Assembly (NCBI RefSeq): GCF_030409715.1
Contig: NZ_JAUFQI010000001.1
Span: 1,903,501 to 1,967,500 of the forward strand
Origin: Reinekea marina
Lineage (GTDB): Bacteria > Pseudomonadota > Gammaproteobacteria > Pseudomonadales > Natronospirillaceae
Length of the DNA: 64,000 nucleotides
Direction of reading: 5' to 3'
In this document: positions 1-9,250 of the stretch, piece by piece
Position numbering within the stretch: the first letter of the stretch is position 1
Layout of the letters: every line of letters begins with the position of its first letter
Program-made: the position numbers and the translations under genes
Notes under the pieces: generated by a model
Seen by the model: only the letters and a program-made list of their open reading frames with translations
What the model was told of the DNA's origin: nothing
Database searches by the model: none

Positions 1-1088
1 ATCTTGTTGGTATCGTTACGAGCCGTGACGTGCGATTCGAGAAGAATTTGGATGCTGTAGTTTCCAGTATTATGACGGGCAAAGATAAGCTGGTGACTGT
101 AAAAGAAGGTGAGAGCCAAGAAAAAGTTCGTGAGCTGTTGCATGAGCATCGAATCGAAAAAGTTTTGGTGGTAGATGATGCCTTTAAATTAACGGGTATG
201 ATGACCGTTAAAGATATCAATAAAGCTAAATCTTACCCACTTGCCAGTAAAGATGAATTTGGCCGACTGCGTTGCGGCGCTGCCGTTGGCACGGGTGCAG
301 ACACAGCCGACCGGGTTGAAGCTCTCGTGAATGCTGGGGTTGATGTCGTTATTGTTGATACAGCCCATGGACACAGTAAAGGCGTTATTGATCGGGTACG
401 TTGGGTTAAAGAGAACTTCCCACAGGTAGACGTTATTGGTGGAAACATCGCCACGGCTGATGCCGCCATTGCACTTGTCGAGGCAGGCGCCGATGGCGTT
501 AAAGTAGGAATTGGTCCTGGCTCAATCTGCACTACTCGAATCGTTGCTGGCGTAGGGGTTCCTCAAATCAGCGCCATTGCAAATGTATCCGCGGCACTAG
601 AATCTTATGATGTGCCTCTTATAGCCGACGGCGGCATCCGTTACTCAGGCGATATTTCAAAGGCGATCGTTGCCGGAGCATCGTCAATTATGGCGGGTGG
701 TATGTTTGCAGGTACCGATGAATCACCCGGTGAAGTCGAATTGTTCCAAGGGCGAGCTTATAAGAGCTATCGTGGAATGGGTTCAATGGGAGCGATGTCT
801 CAATCTCAAGGTTCAAGCGATCGATACTTTCAGACAGTCGAAAGCGGCGTAGAAAAACTGGTACCAGAAGGTGTAGAAGGGCGTATAGCCGTTAAAGGGC
901 CTATCTCATCAGTGATACACCAAATGATGGGTGGTTTGCGAGCATCGATGGGCTACACGGGCTGTAAAACAATCGAAGAGATGAGAACGAAGCCTGAGTT
1001 TGTTCAAATTACAGGTGCTGGCATGACGGAATCGCATGTTCACGATATTCAGGTTACAAAAGAAGCACCTAATTACCGCATGGGTTAA
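1..1088 (+). CDS. guaB: IMP dehydrogenase (5' end outside window)
   Basis: Converts IMP to XMP with NAD+, the first committed step of GMP synthesis in the cytoplasm. The frame is open from base 3 and reads LVGIVTSRD immediately before the first in-window GTG at 30. That GTG is therefore internal and the true start lies upstream. What remains is the end of the second CBS domain ([12 protein letters not shown], then the [16 protein letters not shown] block) and most of the catalytic barrel. Visible are the active-site loop GSICTTR with the catalytic Cys, the phosphate-binding [14 protein letters not shown], and the RGMGSMGAM flap-side segment. guaA follows 87 bp downstream, the usual guaBA order. 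Identification is secure; only the N-terminus is missing. Confidence 0.97.
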   Translation, partial: LVGIVTSRDVRFEKNLDAVVSSIMTGKDKLVTVKEGESQEKVRELLHEHRIEKVLVVDDAFKLTGMMTVKDINKAKSYPLASKDEFGRLRCGAAVGTGADTADRVEALVNAGVDVVIVDTAHGHSKGVIDRVRWVKENFPQVDVIGGNIATADAAIALVEAGADGVKVGIGPGSICTTRIVAGVGVPQISAIANVSAALESYDVPLIADGGIRYSGDISKAIVAGASSIMAGGMFAGTDESPGEVELFQGRAYKSYRGMGSMGAMSQSQGSSDRYFQTVESGVEKLVPEGVEGRIAVKGPISSVIHQMMGGLRASMGYTGCKTIEEMRTKPEFVQITGAGMTESHVHDIQVTKEAPNYRMG

Positions 1089-1121
1089 GTGCATCATCTA
1101 TAGTTATTCTTATCAATAAAT

Positions 1122-1150
1122 ACCGCGCTGAAATGGCGCGGTTAATTATT
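1122..1150 (+). terminator. Hairpin between guaB and guaA
   Basis: A perfect 7-bp stem, ACCGCGC (1122-1128) and GCGCGGT (1136-1142) around a 7-base loop, is followed by TAATTATTT. It sits 33 bp after the guaB stop and 33 bp before the guaA start. The T-tract is weak, so it may be a leaky terminator or an RNA-stabilising hairpin that sets the guaB:guaA ratio. Confidence 0.5.
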
Positions 1151-1175
1151 TAGCCCTCTATTAAAAGGTTAGGTT

Positions 1176-2753
1176 ATGAGCCAGGTTAATATTCATCAGC
1201 ACAAAATACTGATTTTGGATTTCGGTTCGCAATACACGCAGCTGATAGCACGCCGTGTACGTGAACTAGGCGTATTTTGTGAAATTCGTGCTTATGATAT
1301 GTCCGATGAAGACATTAAAGCGTTCGCGCCTAAAGGTATTATCTTATCAGGTGGACCAGAGTCTGTCGGCGCGGCTGACAGCCCACGCGCTCCAGAAATT
1401 GTTTTTAACTTAGGGTTGCCGGTATTGGGGATATGCTACGGCATGCAAACCATGGCTGAGCAACTTGGTGGTGCAGTAAGCACTTCTAACGAGCAAGAAT
1501 TTGGATACGCTGAAGTTAAGGTAGAGCCCGCTGGCAAATTGTTAGCCGATCTTAAAGATCGCGAAACCTTGGGTGATTCGTTCTTAGATGTTTGGATGAG
1601 TCACGGAGATAAAGTTTCTGTGATGCCTGAAGGATTTGAATTAATGGCATCGACGCCTAGTTGCCCGATAGCCGCGATGGCAAATGATGAAAAGCAATTT
1701 TATGGCGTTCAATTTCATCCAGAAGTTACGCATACGTTGCAAGGATTAGAAATTCTTGAGCGTTTTGTGCGTACCTTGGCCGATTGCGATGCATTGTGGA
1801 CTCCAGCGAATATTATTGAAGATCAAATAGAAACAGTTCGACAGCAAGTGGGCGACCGAAAGGTATTGCTGGGTCTTTCTGGTGGCGTCGATTCTTCAGT
1901 GGTTGCGGCTTTGTTGCACAAGGCCATAGGCGATCAATTAACCTGTGTGTTTGTAGATAATGGTTTGCTTCGACTCAATGAAGGCGACCAAGTCATGAAG
2001 CTTTTTGCCGATAACATGGGCGTGAAGGTTATTAGAGCCAATGCTCAATCGCGTTTTTTAAATGCGTTAAAAGGTGAATCTGATCCAGAGGCAAAACGTA
2101 AAATCATTGGTCGTGAATTTATCAGTGTATTTGATGAAGAAGCCAGCAAAATTAAAGATGTAGACTTTTTGGCACAGGGTACTATTTACCCTGATGTTAT
2201 TGAATCGGCTGCCTCTAAAACCGGGAAAGCGCATGTTATTAAGTCGCACCATAATGTGGGCGGTTTACCCGATGATATGAAAATGGATTTGGTTGAACCC
2301 TTGCGTGAGTTATTCAAAGACGAAGTTCGCAAAATTGGGTTAGAGTTGGGCTTACCTTACGATATGGTTTATCGTCATCCGTTCCCAGGGCCTGGCCTAG
2401 GGGTTCGTATTTTAGGCGAGGTAAAAGAAGAGTACGCTGATATTCTTCGATTGGCGGATGCTATTTTCATGGAAGAGTTGCATAAAGCCGATTGGTACCA
2501 TAAAACTTCTCAGGCCTTTGCTGTATTTATGCCAGTGAAATCGGTCGGGGTTGTCGGAGATGCACGTCGTTATGAGTGGGTGATTGGAATTAGAGCGGTT
2601 GAGACAGTCGACTTTATGACGGCACATTGGGCGCACCTTCCTTATGAATTATTAGGCCGAGTCAGTAATCGAATCATTAACGAGATTAAAGGCGTGTCAC
2701 GCGTGGTTTATGATATCTCCGGGAAGCCGCCTGCAACCATTGAATGGGAATAA
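1176..2753 (+). CDS. guaA: GMP synthase (glutamine-hydrolysing)
   Basis: Amidates XMP to GMP using ATP and glutamine. At 525 residues it has the full family length. The N-terminal class I glutamine amidotransferase domain shows the nucleophile in GICYGMQ (Cys87) and the His181/Glu183 pair in FHPEV. The ATP-pyrophosphatase domain begins around residue 215 with the PP-loop SGGVDSS (235-241). The C-terminal dimerisation domain ends in the characteristic PPATIEWE. The ATG at 1176 is preceded by AAAAGGTTAGGTT. It is probably cotranscribed with guaB, with a hairpin in the gap that may modulate expression. Confidence 0.98.
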   Translation: MSQVNIHQHKILILDFGSQYTQLIARRVRELGVFCEIRAYDMSDEDIKAFAPKGIILSGGPESVGAADSPRAPEIVFNLGLPVLGICYGMQTMAEQLGGAVSTSNEQEFGYAEVKVEPAGKLLADLKDRETLGDSFLDVWMSHGDKVSVMPEGFELMASTPSCPIAAMANDEKQFYGVQFHPEVTHTLQGLEILERFVRTLADCDALWTPANIIEDQIETVRQQVGDRKVLLGLSGGVDSSVVAALLHKAIGDQLTCVFVDNGLLRLNEGDQVMKLFADNMGVKVIRANAQSRFLNALKGESDPEAKRKIIGREFISVFDEEASKIKDVDFLAQGTIYPDVIESAASKTGKAHVIKSHHNVGGLPDDMKMDLVEPLRELFKDEVRKIGLELGLPYDMVYRHPFPGPGLGVRILGEVKEEYADILRLADAIFMEELHKADWYHKTSQAFAVFMPVKSVGVVGDARRYEWVIGIRAVETVDFMTAHWAHLPYELLGRVSNRIINEIKGVSRVVYDISGKPPATIEWE

Positions 2754-2776
2754 CGATCTTCATTGTTTAATGCCCA

Positions 2777-2810
2777 GGGCCTGCATAAAGACTTGTAGGC
2801 CCATTTTTAA
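2777..2810 (+). terminator. Rho-independent terminator after guaA
   Basis: GGGCCTGCA (2777-2785) pairs with TGTAGGCCC (2794-2802), including one G-U pair, and is followed by ATTTTTAA. It lies 24 bp after the guaA stop and ends the guaBA unit before tadA. Confidence 0.8.
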
Positions 2811-2834
2811 CTCTAAACCCTAAGTTGAGCTCTT

Positions 2835-3323
2835 GTGAACAGTAAGCACGAACTTTACATGCAACGCGCGTTGGCATTGGCGCAACAAGCCGCCAGCGAA
2901 GGCGAAATTCCTATTGGTGCCGTTGTTGTTATAGAAGATCGTATCGTCGGCGAAGGCTATAATCAAACCATTCAACGCAGTGACCCAAGTGCTCATGCTG
3001 AGATGGTCGCTATTCGTGCTGCGGCGACACATATAAATAATCACCGATTGGTCAATTCTACGCTGTATGTCACCATTGAACCCTGTACAATGTGCGCCGG
3101 ATTGTTGGTTCATAGTCGAATTGAACAGCTAGTTTTTGGGGCGAGAGAACCTAAGGCTGGTGCCGTTTGTTCTGCGATGAATGTTAACGACCAGACTCAC
3201 TTCAATCACAATTTTCAAGTGATCGAAGGTGTTCTCGCTCAAGATTGCGCCCATGTTATGTCGAGCTTTTTTAAAGCCCGACGTCAACAGAAAAAAGCCT
3301 TAAAACAAAAGGGCACACTTTAA
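2835..3323 (+). CDS. tadA: tRNA-specific adenosine deaminase TadA
   Basis: Deaminates A34 to inosine in the anticodon wobble position of tRNA-Arg(ACG). It is a zinc-dependent cytidine-deaminase-fold enzyme of 162 residues. The zinc and proton-shuttle motif HAEMVAI gives His54 and Glu56; PCTMC gives Cys84 and Cys87. The chosen start is GTG at 2835, which places the conserved ELYMQRAL helix at the N-terminus; no nearby ATG keeps that helix. The C-terminal tail is Lys/Arg-rich (FFKARRQQKK), as expected for tRNA contact. It is downstream of guaA but separated by a terminator. Confidence 0.95.
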   Translation: MNSKHELYMQRALALAQQAASEGEIPIGAVVVIEDRIVGEGYNQTIQRSDPSAHAEMVAIRAAATHINNHRLVNSTLYVTIEPCTMCAGLLVHSRIEQLVFGAREPKAGAVCSAMNVNDQTHFNHNFQVIEGVLAQDCAHVMSSFFKARRQQKKALKQKGTL

Positions 3324-3380
3324 GCGCATTTCTTGTTGGGCGAGCCAAATTAACGATCTTTATGATGAAATGAGGTTTTC

Positions 3381-4556
3381 TTGAGCACGCATACACTGAC
3401 GTTTAAGCAAAAATCGTTGCGCCTTTCTCCAATGTATTTGTTCTTTTTTACATTGTGGGGGGTATTTTTACCTTACTTGGGTCGATTTTTGTTGGCCCAA
3501 GGTCTATCAGAACAAGAAGTGAGCATTATCGCCGCCGTCGTGACGGGCGTGAACATGTTTGCCCCGTTCATGTTCAGTTACTTTTCTGACATGCTAGGCC
3601 GGCGTATGATTTTTATCCGGGCCGGTTATGTTATTTCCGGTGTTATGTATGCCGCAACGCTTTATGGCGAAGGTTTTTGGTATTTTTTAACGGTATTTGG
3701 CTTGTTAGCGACATTCTTAAGTGCCGTATTACCTCAAATGGAGGCCATTGCTTTAGATGTTTTAGGCTCTGAGAAAAGCCGTTATGGTCAAGTTAGGTTA
3801 TGGGGGAGTGCGGGTTTTGTCATCATTGTTTGGTTACTGGGAATTCTGTTAACTACCTATTCTGTGCGTATCTTACCGATCATTGGATGCAGCTTAACGG
3901 TGTTGATGTTTGCCTCCACCTTTTTTATCAAAGAAAAGCCTCGTAAAACCAAAGAGCAGCAAGCCGAAGATGCTACTTCTAACAGGGCTTTCAAAGTCGA
4001 TTGGTGGCAAGTGGTTGTATTATTGTTGGTGCTGATTTTTTGGCAGTTTGGCATGGCTCCTTACAATACGTTTTTCGATATTTATTTACAGCAGTTTGGT
4101 TATCCTGCCAGTACAATCGGGTTTCTGATGAGTTTTGGTGCCTTATGTGAAATTGCCGTGTTCTTTTTTATTGCCTCTTTCTTTAGGCGTTTCAGTGAAC
4201 GCAGCCTAATGACAGTCGCTTTGGCATTAACGGTTATCAGATGGCTAATGACCTATGCGTTGCCTGAATCTTTTATCGCATTAGTGTTCGCCCAGACGTT
4301 GCACGCGGCCACTTTTGGCGTGGTTCATTCTGTTGCTATTCATCGAATTGGGCATTTGTTTCCTGATAGCAAGGCTGGTTTAGGGCAGGGGCTATATGTT
4401 GCCATTGGCACAGGTTTTGGGTTATCAGTTGGTAATGTCTTAGCTGGGCTTATTTGGACAGGCAGTGGGGTTGTCTTTATTCAAGGCGCGATATGGGCGG
4501 TACTGGCTACATTGCTGACTTGGTTTGGGTTTAAAGACAATGAGCGCGCCAATTAA
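3381..4556 (+). CDS. MFS transporter (MFS_1-like / phenylpropionate permease-like)
   Basis: A 391-residue inner-membrane transporter with about 12 hydrophobic segments and a basic cytoplasmic loop around residues 185-205 (KEKPRKTKEQQ) splitting two six-helix halves. The N-terminal FFFTLWGVFLPYLGRFL and the loop 2-3 signature SDMLGRR fit the MFS_1-like group that includes HcaT-type permeases and nucleoside/H+ symporter relatives. The substrate cannot be read from sequence. The start is TTG at 3381, chosen because TGAGG precedes it at good spacing and no ATG occurs before the first helix. Its stop codon lies inside the terminator hairpin. Confidence 0.8.
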   Translation: MSTHTLTFKQKSLRLSPMYLFFFTLWGVFLPYLGRFLLAQGLSEQEVSIIAAVVTGVNMFAPFMFSYFSDMLGRRMIFIRAGYVISGVMYAATLYGEGFWYFLTVFGLLATFLSAVLPQMEAIALDVLGSEKSRYGQVRLWGSAGFVIIVWLLGILLTTYSVRILPIIGCSLTVLMFASTFFIKEKPRKTKEQQAEDATSNRAFKVDWWQVVVLLLVLIFWQFGMAPYNTFFDIYLQQFGYPASTIGFLMSFGALCEIAVFFFIASFFRRFSERSLMTVALALTVIRWLMTYALPESFIALVFAQTLHAATFGVVHSVAIHRIGHLFPDSKAGLGQGLYVAIGTGFGLSVGNVLAGLIWTGSGVVFIQGAIWAVLATLLTWFGFKDNERAN

Positions 4557-4569
4557 GTCGCGCTTTTTT
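4543..4569 (+). terminator. Terminator overlapping the MFS gene stop
   Basis: AGCGCG (4543-4548) pairs with CGCGCT (4559-4564) and is followed by five more T residues. The stem starts inside the last codons of the MFS gene. It also lies next to the end of the convergent glgA, but the T-tract points to plus-strand use. Confidence 0.75.
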
Positions 4570-4571
4570 GT

Positions 4572-6068
4572 TTAAATCAATGGATGGCTACGCTTAGGTT
4601 TAGCCAAAGTATCACAATACATTTTTATATAGTGTTTTACTGATTTACTCCAAAGAAAACGTTGAGCCATGGCATTTGTTTGCATTTGCTGCCATAACAT
4701 AGGCTTCTCATGATATACATTCAAAAGCCTCATCGTTTCTTTCAGTAAGGCTTGCTCTGTGGGTTCTTCAAAGCAAAAGCCTGTTGCCGATTTAACATTG
4801 CGTTGTGCAGCCGACAACGGTGTTACCGAGTCTTTTAGACCGCCTGTGCTTCGTACTAGTGGCAATGTGCCATATCGCAGGCTATAAATTTGATTCAGTC
4901 CGCACGGTTCAAAAATAGAAGGCATCAAAAAAGCATCACCGCCAGCTTCCATTCGATGCGAAAGACCCACGTTATAGCCGTTTATAAATCGAACTTGATC
5001 GGGATATCGATGCTGGAGACGGTCGAGCTCATCGGCCAATTTTTTATCACCTGACCCAAGAATTGCGACTTGGCATTTGGAGAATTGAAGTAAATTCCAA
5101 AGCATGGGTATAAGAAGGTGAATGCCTTTTTGGTCGGTTAAACGGCATATAGCGACCAATAATGGCGTTTCTGAACTTTCTTCTAGCCCTAATTCCTTTT
5201 GCAAATTCGCTTTGTTAGCGCTTTTACCTGGGTCAGTCGGGGTGGCGTAATGATGATTCAAATGAGAGTCTTGTTCTGGATCCCATTGACTGTAATCGCA
5301 CCCGTTTAAAATGCCCGTTAACTGAGGTAACGCAGAAAACTTGAAATGAAGCCCATGGCCGCCTTCGGGAGTTATCAACTCAGCCGCATAGCCTGGACTG
5401 ACAGTGCTTACTGTGTCGGCAAAGCTTAACGCGCCTTTCAGCAGGTTAATTTGGCCGTGATCTTCAAAATCTTCTTGTTGGTAAAAACGCTCATGAATGC
5501 CCACCGTCTGATGCCAATGTGCTTGAGCATGGCCCTGATAGGCTGCATTGTGCAGTGTTAACACAGATCGGGTGTCTTTAAAAAAGTCGTCTCCTTTAAA
5601 GTGCTCCGCGAGATAAAACATAGCCATGGCAGATTGCCAATCATTGCCATGAACAATATCGGGTTGCCATTGTTCTGATTTAGCATAATGTAACGCGGCT
5701 TTTGATAAGATTGAAAACCTTAAAATGTTGTCATCATAGCCATGTTGGCCATCGTCATAGATGCCTAGGCGTTTAAAAGTAGGGTGCTCAATGGCAATGG
5801 TCGGTATAGAGTCGTGCTGACCCGCTCGGAAACTTATTTCACAGTCGTAAAAGGCGCTGAGTTCTAAATGGAGTTGAGTGCTTGGCCAAGATTCCCAATG
5901 CGTTTTAGTTGTTTCATAGGCGGGCATAACAATGCGGACATCGTGACCTAATGAAATAAGCGTTTTTGGCAACGCATAGGCAACATCGGCTAACCCACCG
6001 GTTTTAATTAAACCTTCAACTTCAGAAGCAATAAATAAAATCTTTAACGGTTGGCTAGATTTACTCAC
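4572..6068 (-). CDS. glgA: Glycogen synthase (ADP-glucose type, GT5)
   Basis: Transfers glucose from ADP-glucose to growing alpha-1,4-glucan. The length of 498 residues is normal. The N-terminal KTGGLADV (residues 22-29) is the ADP-glucose-binding Lys-x-Gly-Gly motif. The C-terminal half has the GT-B signature with FEPCGLNQ and STGGLKDSV near residues 390-420. No other glycogen gene (glgB, glgC, glgP) is within reach, so it is an isolated member here, convergent with the MFS gene. The ATG at 6068 is followed at once by the first beta-strand, LKILFIASE. Confidence 0.95.
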   Translation of the reverse strand: MSKSSQPLKILFIASEVEGLIKTGGLADVAYALPKTLISLGHDVRIVMPAYETTKTHWESWPSTQLHLELSAFYDCEISFRAGQHDSIPTIAIEHPTFKRLGIYDDGQHGYDDNILRFSILSKAALHYAKSEQWQPDIVHGNDWQSAMAMFYLAEHFKGDDFFKDTRSVLTLHNAAYQGHAQAHWHQTVGIHERFYQQEDFEDHGQINLLKGALSFADTVSTVSPGYAAELITPEGGHGLHFKFSALPQLTGILNGCDYSQWDPEQDSHLNHHYATPTDPGKSANKANLQKELGLEESSETPLLVAICRLTDQKGIHLLIPMLWNLLQFSKCQVAILGSGDKKLADELDRLQHRYPDQVRFINGYNVGLSHRMEAGGDAFLMPSIFEPCGLNQIYSLRYGTLPLVRSTGGLKDSVTPLSAAQRNVKSATGFCFEEPTEQALLKETMRLLNVYHEKPMLWQQMQTNAMAQRFLWSKSVKHYIKMYCDTLAKPKRSHPLI

Positions 6069-6108
6069 GGTAACTCCTAGTGTCGAGCTGCAATAGGTAA
6101 GTGAAAAT

Positions 6109-6282
6109 TTATAAAATAATGGTGTCGGTGTGTGAAACAGTGATGCTTGTTAGAGCGTTTGGGTCTACGGCACTAAAGAATACGCCAGAATCCCATGGCT
6201 GGTCACGATTCATGTCATACATTACCGCCATGATGACTAATAAAATTACAATGGTCAGAAATAGAAAAAGTTTTAACTTCAT
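6109..6282 (-). CDS. Small single-pass membrane protein, unknown
   Basis: Reading from ATG at 6282 gives 57 residues. There is one strong transmembrane segment directly after the basic start (MKLKLFLFLTIVILLVIMAV), then a short polar tail predicted outside the cytoplasm (DMNRDQPWDSGVFFSAVDPN). A longer reading from 6324 only adds a second hydrophobic stretch, and AAGAG just before 6282 supports the shorter form, although the spacing is tight. It lies upstream of glgA on the same strand, 40 bp away. I recognise no family. The opposite-strand frame (6101-6349) lacks a comparable pattern. Confidence 0.5.
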   Translation of the reverse strand: MKLKLFLFLTIVILLVIMAVMYDMNRDQPWDSGVFFSAVDPNALTSITVSHTDTIIL

Positions 6283-6482
6283 AACTCTTTTTAAAATAAT
6301 TAATGAACCTGAAAGGATACGCAACTCAGGCGTTAAATCAAAGCAGTAATTTTTATACTTAAATGGGCGCTCAAAGTGCGAATTTACTTAAAAACGATGG
6401 TTAAATCGGTAATAAATTCTATAACCCATTAATGGGTGTCTGGTATTATATAGACTGTTTTTATTAGGGTAGAGGGTTTGTA

Positions 6483-6929
6483 ATGTCTAGCAGAAGTTTA
6501 ACGGCTGTTGTACTGGGTTTAGGGTTGTGTTCGGTGGTTGCAGCAGAGAATATCGTCTATTCAGCAACGGTTAAACAATTAAACGCACACGTATTATTTG
6601 ATCAAACTCTCGAAGGTTCTGGTCTGGTAACGGTCAAGCCAGACTCATTTACGCAGGCATCGGGCGATGTCGATGCGCTCAAACAGTGTTTATGGTCTGT
6701 TAATGTTAATCTCGAAGCTGAAAAGCCAGTGTTTAGCCCCGGAAAAATGATCTGTATTGGTCCCAAGCAAGAGGTTTTAGAAGCCATTCCTCAAGGAACC
6801 GTTGAAATGGAAGGCCAATGCCTTACGGATTCATGCAGTCAGTTTGAAGTTGCTGAAAATACCGCGGTCAGGTTAACTTTTAGCGCGCCTTTAGGCTTAT
6901 CACTCCAACCCAGAAACGAACGTAAATAG
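6483..6929 (+). CDS. Exported protein of unknown function
   Basis: A 148-residue protein with a clear signal peptide: a hydrophobic core LTAVVLGLGLCSVVAA and probable cleavage before ENIVYS near residue 21. The mature part has two pairs of cysteines (around CLWSVN...MICIG and QCLTDSCSQ), which suggests disulphides in the periplasm. The segment with QTLEGSGLVTVKPDSF and DVDALKQCLWSVNVN looks like a small secretin-N or STN-like beta/alpha fold, but this is a weak impression. It starts at ATG 6483 after AGGGTAGAGG and ends at a bidirectional terminator. Confidence 0.6.
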   Translation: MSSRSLTAVVLGLGLCSVVAAENIVYSATVKQLNAHVLFDQTLEGSGLVTVKPDSFTQASGDVDALKQCLWSVNVNLEAEKPVFSPGKMICIGPKQEVLEAIPQGTVEMEGQCLTDSCSQFEVAENTAVRLTFSAPLGLSLQPRNERK

Positions 6930-6941
6930 TTTCCTGTTTAC

Positions 6942-6977
6942 TAACAAGCACTTTGAGTGTCACTTAAGTGCTTGTTA
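6942..6977. terminator. Bidirectional terminator between convergent genes
   Basis: Perfect 12-base arms, TAACAAGCACTT (6942-6953) and AAGTGCTTGTTA (6966-6977), flank a 12-base loop. It separates the plus-strand exported protein gene from the convergent minus-strand gene, whose stop codon lies in the right arm. Confidence 0.75.
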
Positions 6978-7757
6978 ATCGTAAGATTGCTTCTTTTTCC
7001 AACTGTCTTGATCATCCACCATATGTTCCATTTGATCGGCCAGTTTTGCCGTACTTTGTTTAGAGGACTCTTCTCTGGATTCTCGCCAATCTTCTATTAA
7101 TTTATTTTGGCTGCTTTGAATGACTACCTGTTGCTGCTTAAATTGGTCTTTATGTTTAGATTCATCAATAGTTGAAAGGGCCTTTTGATAAGCGTTCTTT
7201 GCTTCGCGATACCTTTTTTCTTTAAGAAACGCTTTGGCGCTGAGTTCAAAAAACTCAACCGCCGTTTCATCCAGTTTAATTTCAACTTGCTGAAGCATTT
7301 TTTCAGCGTGGGCTTTATTTAATCGGCCGGTTTGGTAATTGCCCTTTACAAATTGATATAAAGATTTTAATAAACCTCGATAAATACTGGTTTGATCCGG
7401 CGTCAATAACACACTGGGAGCCTTTACCGGTCGGCTTTTTACTTGTTGTCGTTCAGTCGTAAGCTCATCAATTTCAAGCTGCAATTCTTCAGTTTTATAA
7501 GTTGAAATTGTCAGTTGGGTTTTTAAATTCTGAATAATAGCTTGGTAGAGGAAATCGCGTAATTCAGCTGAAAGGTAGTTGCCAGGCAATGTTCGCAATA
7601 GGTTGTTCAGGCGCTTCTTTTGAAGCACCAAAGAGCGAGCCCGATTATTTTTAGATTCCAAGGCACGATGACGTGCTTGAGATACCATCATTGCGATAAT
7701 GATCATTGAAAATACGGCAATAATGCCTACGGCAATGATGGTTGTTGTACTGTCCAT
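6975..7757 (-). CDS. Membrane-anchored coiled-coil/TPR-like protein, unknown
   Basis: 260 residues. An N-terminal transmembrane anchor (about residues 5-27, rich in Ile/Val/Met) is followed by basic and polar helices with heptad-like spacing (residues 35-60 and 85-110). A single TPR-like helix pair, AKAFLKEKRYREAKNAYQKAL, lies near residues 170-190. The tail is charged (EESSKQSTAKLADQMEHM). I infer an inner-membrane protein with a cytoplasmic scaffold or adaptor domain; no catalytic motif is visible. It precedes another coiled-coil gene on the same strand, 110 bp away. Confidence 0.6.
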   Translation of the reverse strand: MDSTTTIIAVGIIAVFSMIIIAMMVSQARHRALESKNNRARSLVLQKKRLNNLLRTLPGNYLSAELRDFLYQAIIQNLKTQLTISTYKTEELQLEIDELTTERQQVKSRPVKAPSVLLTPDQTSIYRGLLKSLYQFVKGNYQTGRLNKAHAEKMLQQVEIKLDETAVEFFELSAKAFLKEKRYREAKNAYQKALSTIDESKHKDQFKQQQVVIQSSQNKLIEDWRESREESSKQSTAKLADQMEHMVDDQDSWKKKQSYD

Positions 7758-7867
7758 GCGTTTGCATTGCTCTTTATGTTAATACATAAGAGTTTAGCGG
7801 CTGATACTACGTAAAGTGAACAGTGAAAGGCAAAAAAAAGAAAATAACCGTTTAAAATGCTCGAAAT

Positions 7868-8218
7868 TTATTCATTCACCACGTTTAAATGCGGCGTAGC
7901 CTCCGTATTATCTTCAGATTGAGGACCATTTTGAGTTAGGTCGATCATAGTTTGACGTAATGCATCGAGTGCTTCACGTAATGACGACTCCTCTAATGTG
8001 AGCTTTTGGTGTTTTTCAGAGAGCTTGGATCCTTCCGTAACCTTAAGCTTAGCTTCCTCCCAATTGTCTTGCTCTAATAATTCAATGACTGAACTTTTAA
8101 GGTCTTCTAAAGACTCAGTTTCAACCAGTTTATCGAGTACGGCATCTAATTTTGAATTGAGCTTGAGCATTTCTTTGGATGCGTTAGCCATTTGCTCTCC
8201 TAGTGCTTTATAATTCAT
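7868..8218 (-). CDS. Small acidic coiled-coil protein, unknown
   Basis: About 116 residues, almost entirely helical in appearance, acidic, with leucine-rich heptads (KLNSKLDAVLDKLVE, SVIELLEQDNWEEAKLKV). There is no signal peptide or membrane segment. Two in-frame ATGs are possible, at 8224 and 8218. The second is preferred because GAGAG then lies six bases upstream. It is divergent from the lipase-like gene and shares a short upstream region with it. It could be a cytoplasmic adaptor or chaperone-like protein; function is not assignable. Confidence 0.55.
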   Translation of the reverse strand: MNYKALGEQMANASKEMLKLNSKLDAVLDKLVETESLEDLKSSVIELLEQDNWEEAKLKVTEGSKLSEKHQKLTLEESSLREALDALRQTMIDLTQNGPQSEDNTEATPHLNVVNE

Positions 8219-8316
8219 TGTCATCTCTCGCGTTATTGAGTGGTAAATTATACTGTATATTCATACAGCTAATTTCGCAAGCGCTAATATTTTTTTGTCT
8301 TCTGGGTGGTAAATTT

Positions 8317-9213
8317 ATGCGATTAAGCCAATTAAAAGCCCCCAGTCTTTCAGTTCGAATGTCTTTATGGCTATGGCTTCTCGCCGAAATATCCATTATT
8401 TACTTAATAACAAATCAAATTATTTGGGTTGTGATTGTTTTTTTCATGGGACCGCTAATAGCGATTGGCGCTTTGTCTATTGTTTCTGGCTTTATCATTA
8501 ACCCGATAAAACTTAATCTTAAATCGTTTCTGATGATGTGGTTTGGCGAATGGCTGAGCTTTATGGTGCTGTTTCGTGGGTTACAATTACTGCCTAAAAG
8601 GTGTCATATAAAGTCTAACGAAGTGGCGCATCGGCACGTTATTTTTGTGCACGGTTTTTTTTGTAATGCAGGCATGTGGGCTCCATTGGCGAGAAAATGT
8701 GAACGACTCCAATTCTCAACTTCGTTTGTCGAGATGACACAATTAACAGGCTCACTTGAAATGCTGGCCGATGAGTTACAAGTTGAAGTTAAGCGACTAA
8801 AAGATAAACATCCAAATACTGAAGTTTCCGTCGTTGCTTTCAGTATGGGTGGGCTTGCCGCTCGAGCTTGCCTGTTACGGTTTGAGCATATCCCATTCAG
8901 GCTTATTACGGTTCATTCCCCCCACAAAGGGACTCATTTAGCTTGGTTTTTCGCCCTGTTAGGCGCAAAAAATGCTCAGCAAATGGTACCGGGGTCAAAA
9001 TGGCTAACGCAGTTAGAAAGTAAAGATGCAGCGCGAGGCTACCCCTTTAATGTACTATGGTCAAAGCATGACACGATTGTGATGCCGGCGAAGTTAGCAG
9101 ATTATGGGCTTTCTAAAGATGAAGAAGAGGGCAAAGGGCATTTATTTGCGGCTATAGACTCTGAGTGTCATCAAATAATAGTTGAGACATTGTTAACCGG
9201 TTCAACTTACTAA
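8317..9213 (+). CDS. Alpha/beta-hydrolase, lipase-like membrane protein
   Basis: From ATG 8317 (GGGTGG seven bases upstream) the protein has 298 residues. Residues about 17-60 form two membrane helices; residues 105-298 form an alpha/beta hydrolase domain. The oxyanion-loop motif VIFVHGFF is at 108-115. The nucleophile elbow is AFSMGG with Ser176, so the first Gly of GxSxG is Ala, as in AHSMG-type lipases. Asp252 (KHDTIV) and His275 (KGHLF), or less likely His285, can complete the triad. The open frame extends upstream to 8203, but that part overlaps the divergent gene and lacks a ribosome site. A membrane-tethered lipase or esterase is likely; the substrate is unknown. Confidence 0.75.
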   Translation: MRLSQLKAPSLSVRMSLWLWLLAEISIIYLITNQIIWVVIVFFMGPLIAIGALSIVSGFIINPIKLNLKSFLMMWFGEWLSFMVLFRGLQLLPKRCHIKSNEVAHRHVIFVHGFFCNAGMWAPLARKCERLQFSTSFVEMTQLTGSLEMLADELQVEVKRLKDKHPNTEVSVVAFSMGGLAARACLLRFEHIPFRLITVHSPHKGTHLAWFFALLGAKNAQQMVPGSKWLTQLESKDAARGYPFNVLWSKHDTIVMPAKLADYGLSKDEEEGKGHLFAAIDSECHQIIVETLLTGSTY

Positions 9214-9250
9214 AATCATTTTATTTACCGAAGTAACCAAGCCATAAATC

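Noticed and set aside
6101..6349. Plus-strand 82-residue frame opposite the small membrane protein
   Set aside because: Lacks hydrophobic or domain pattern and a ribosome site; the minus-strand frame has a clear membrane segment.
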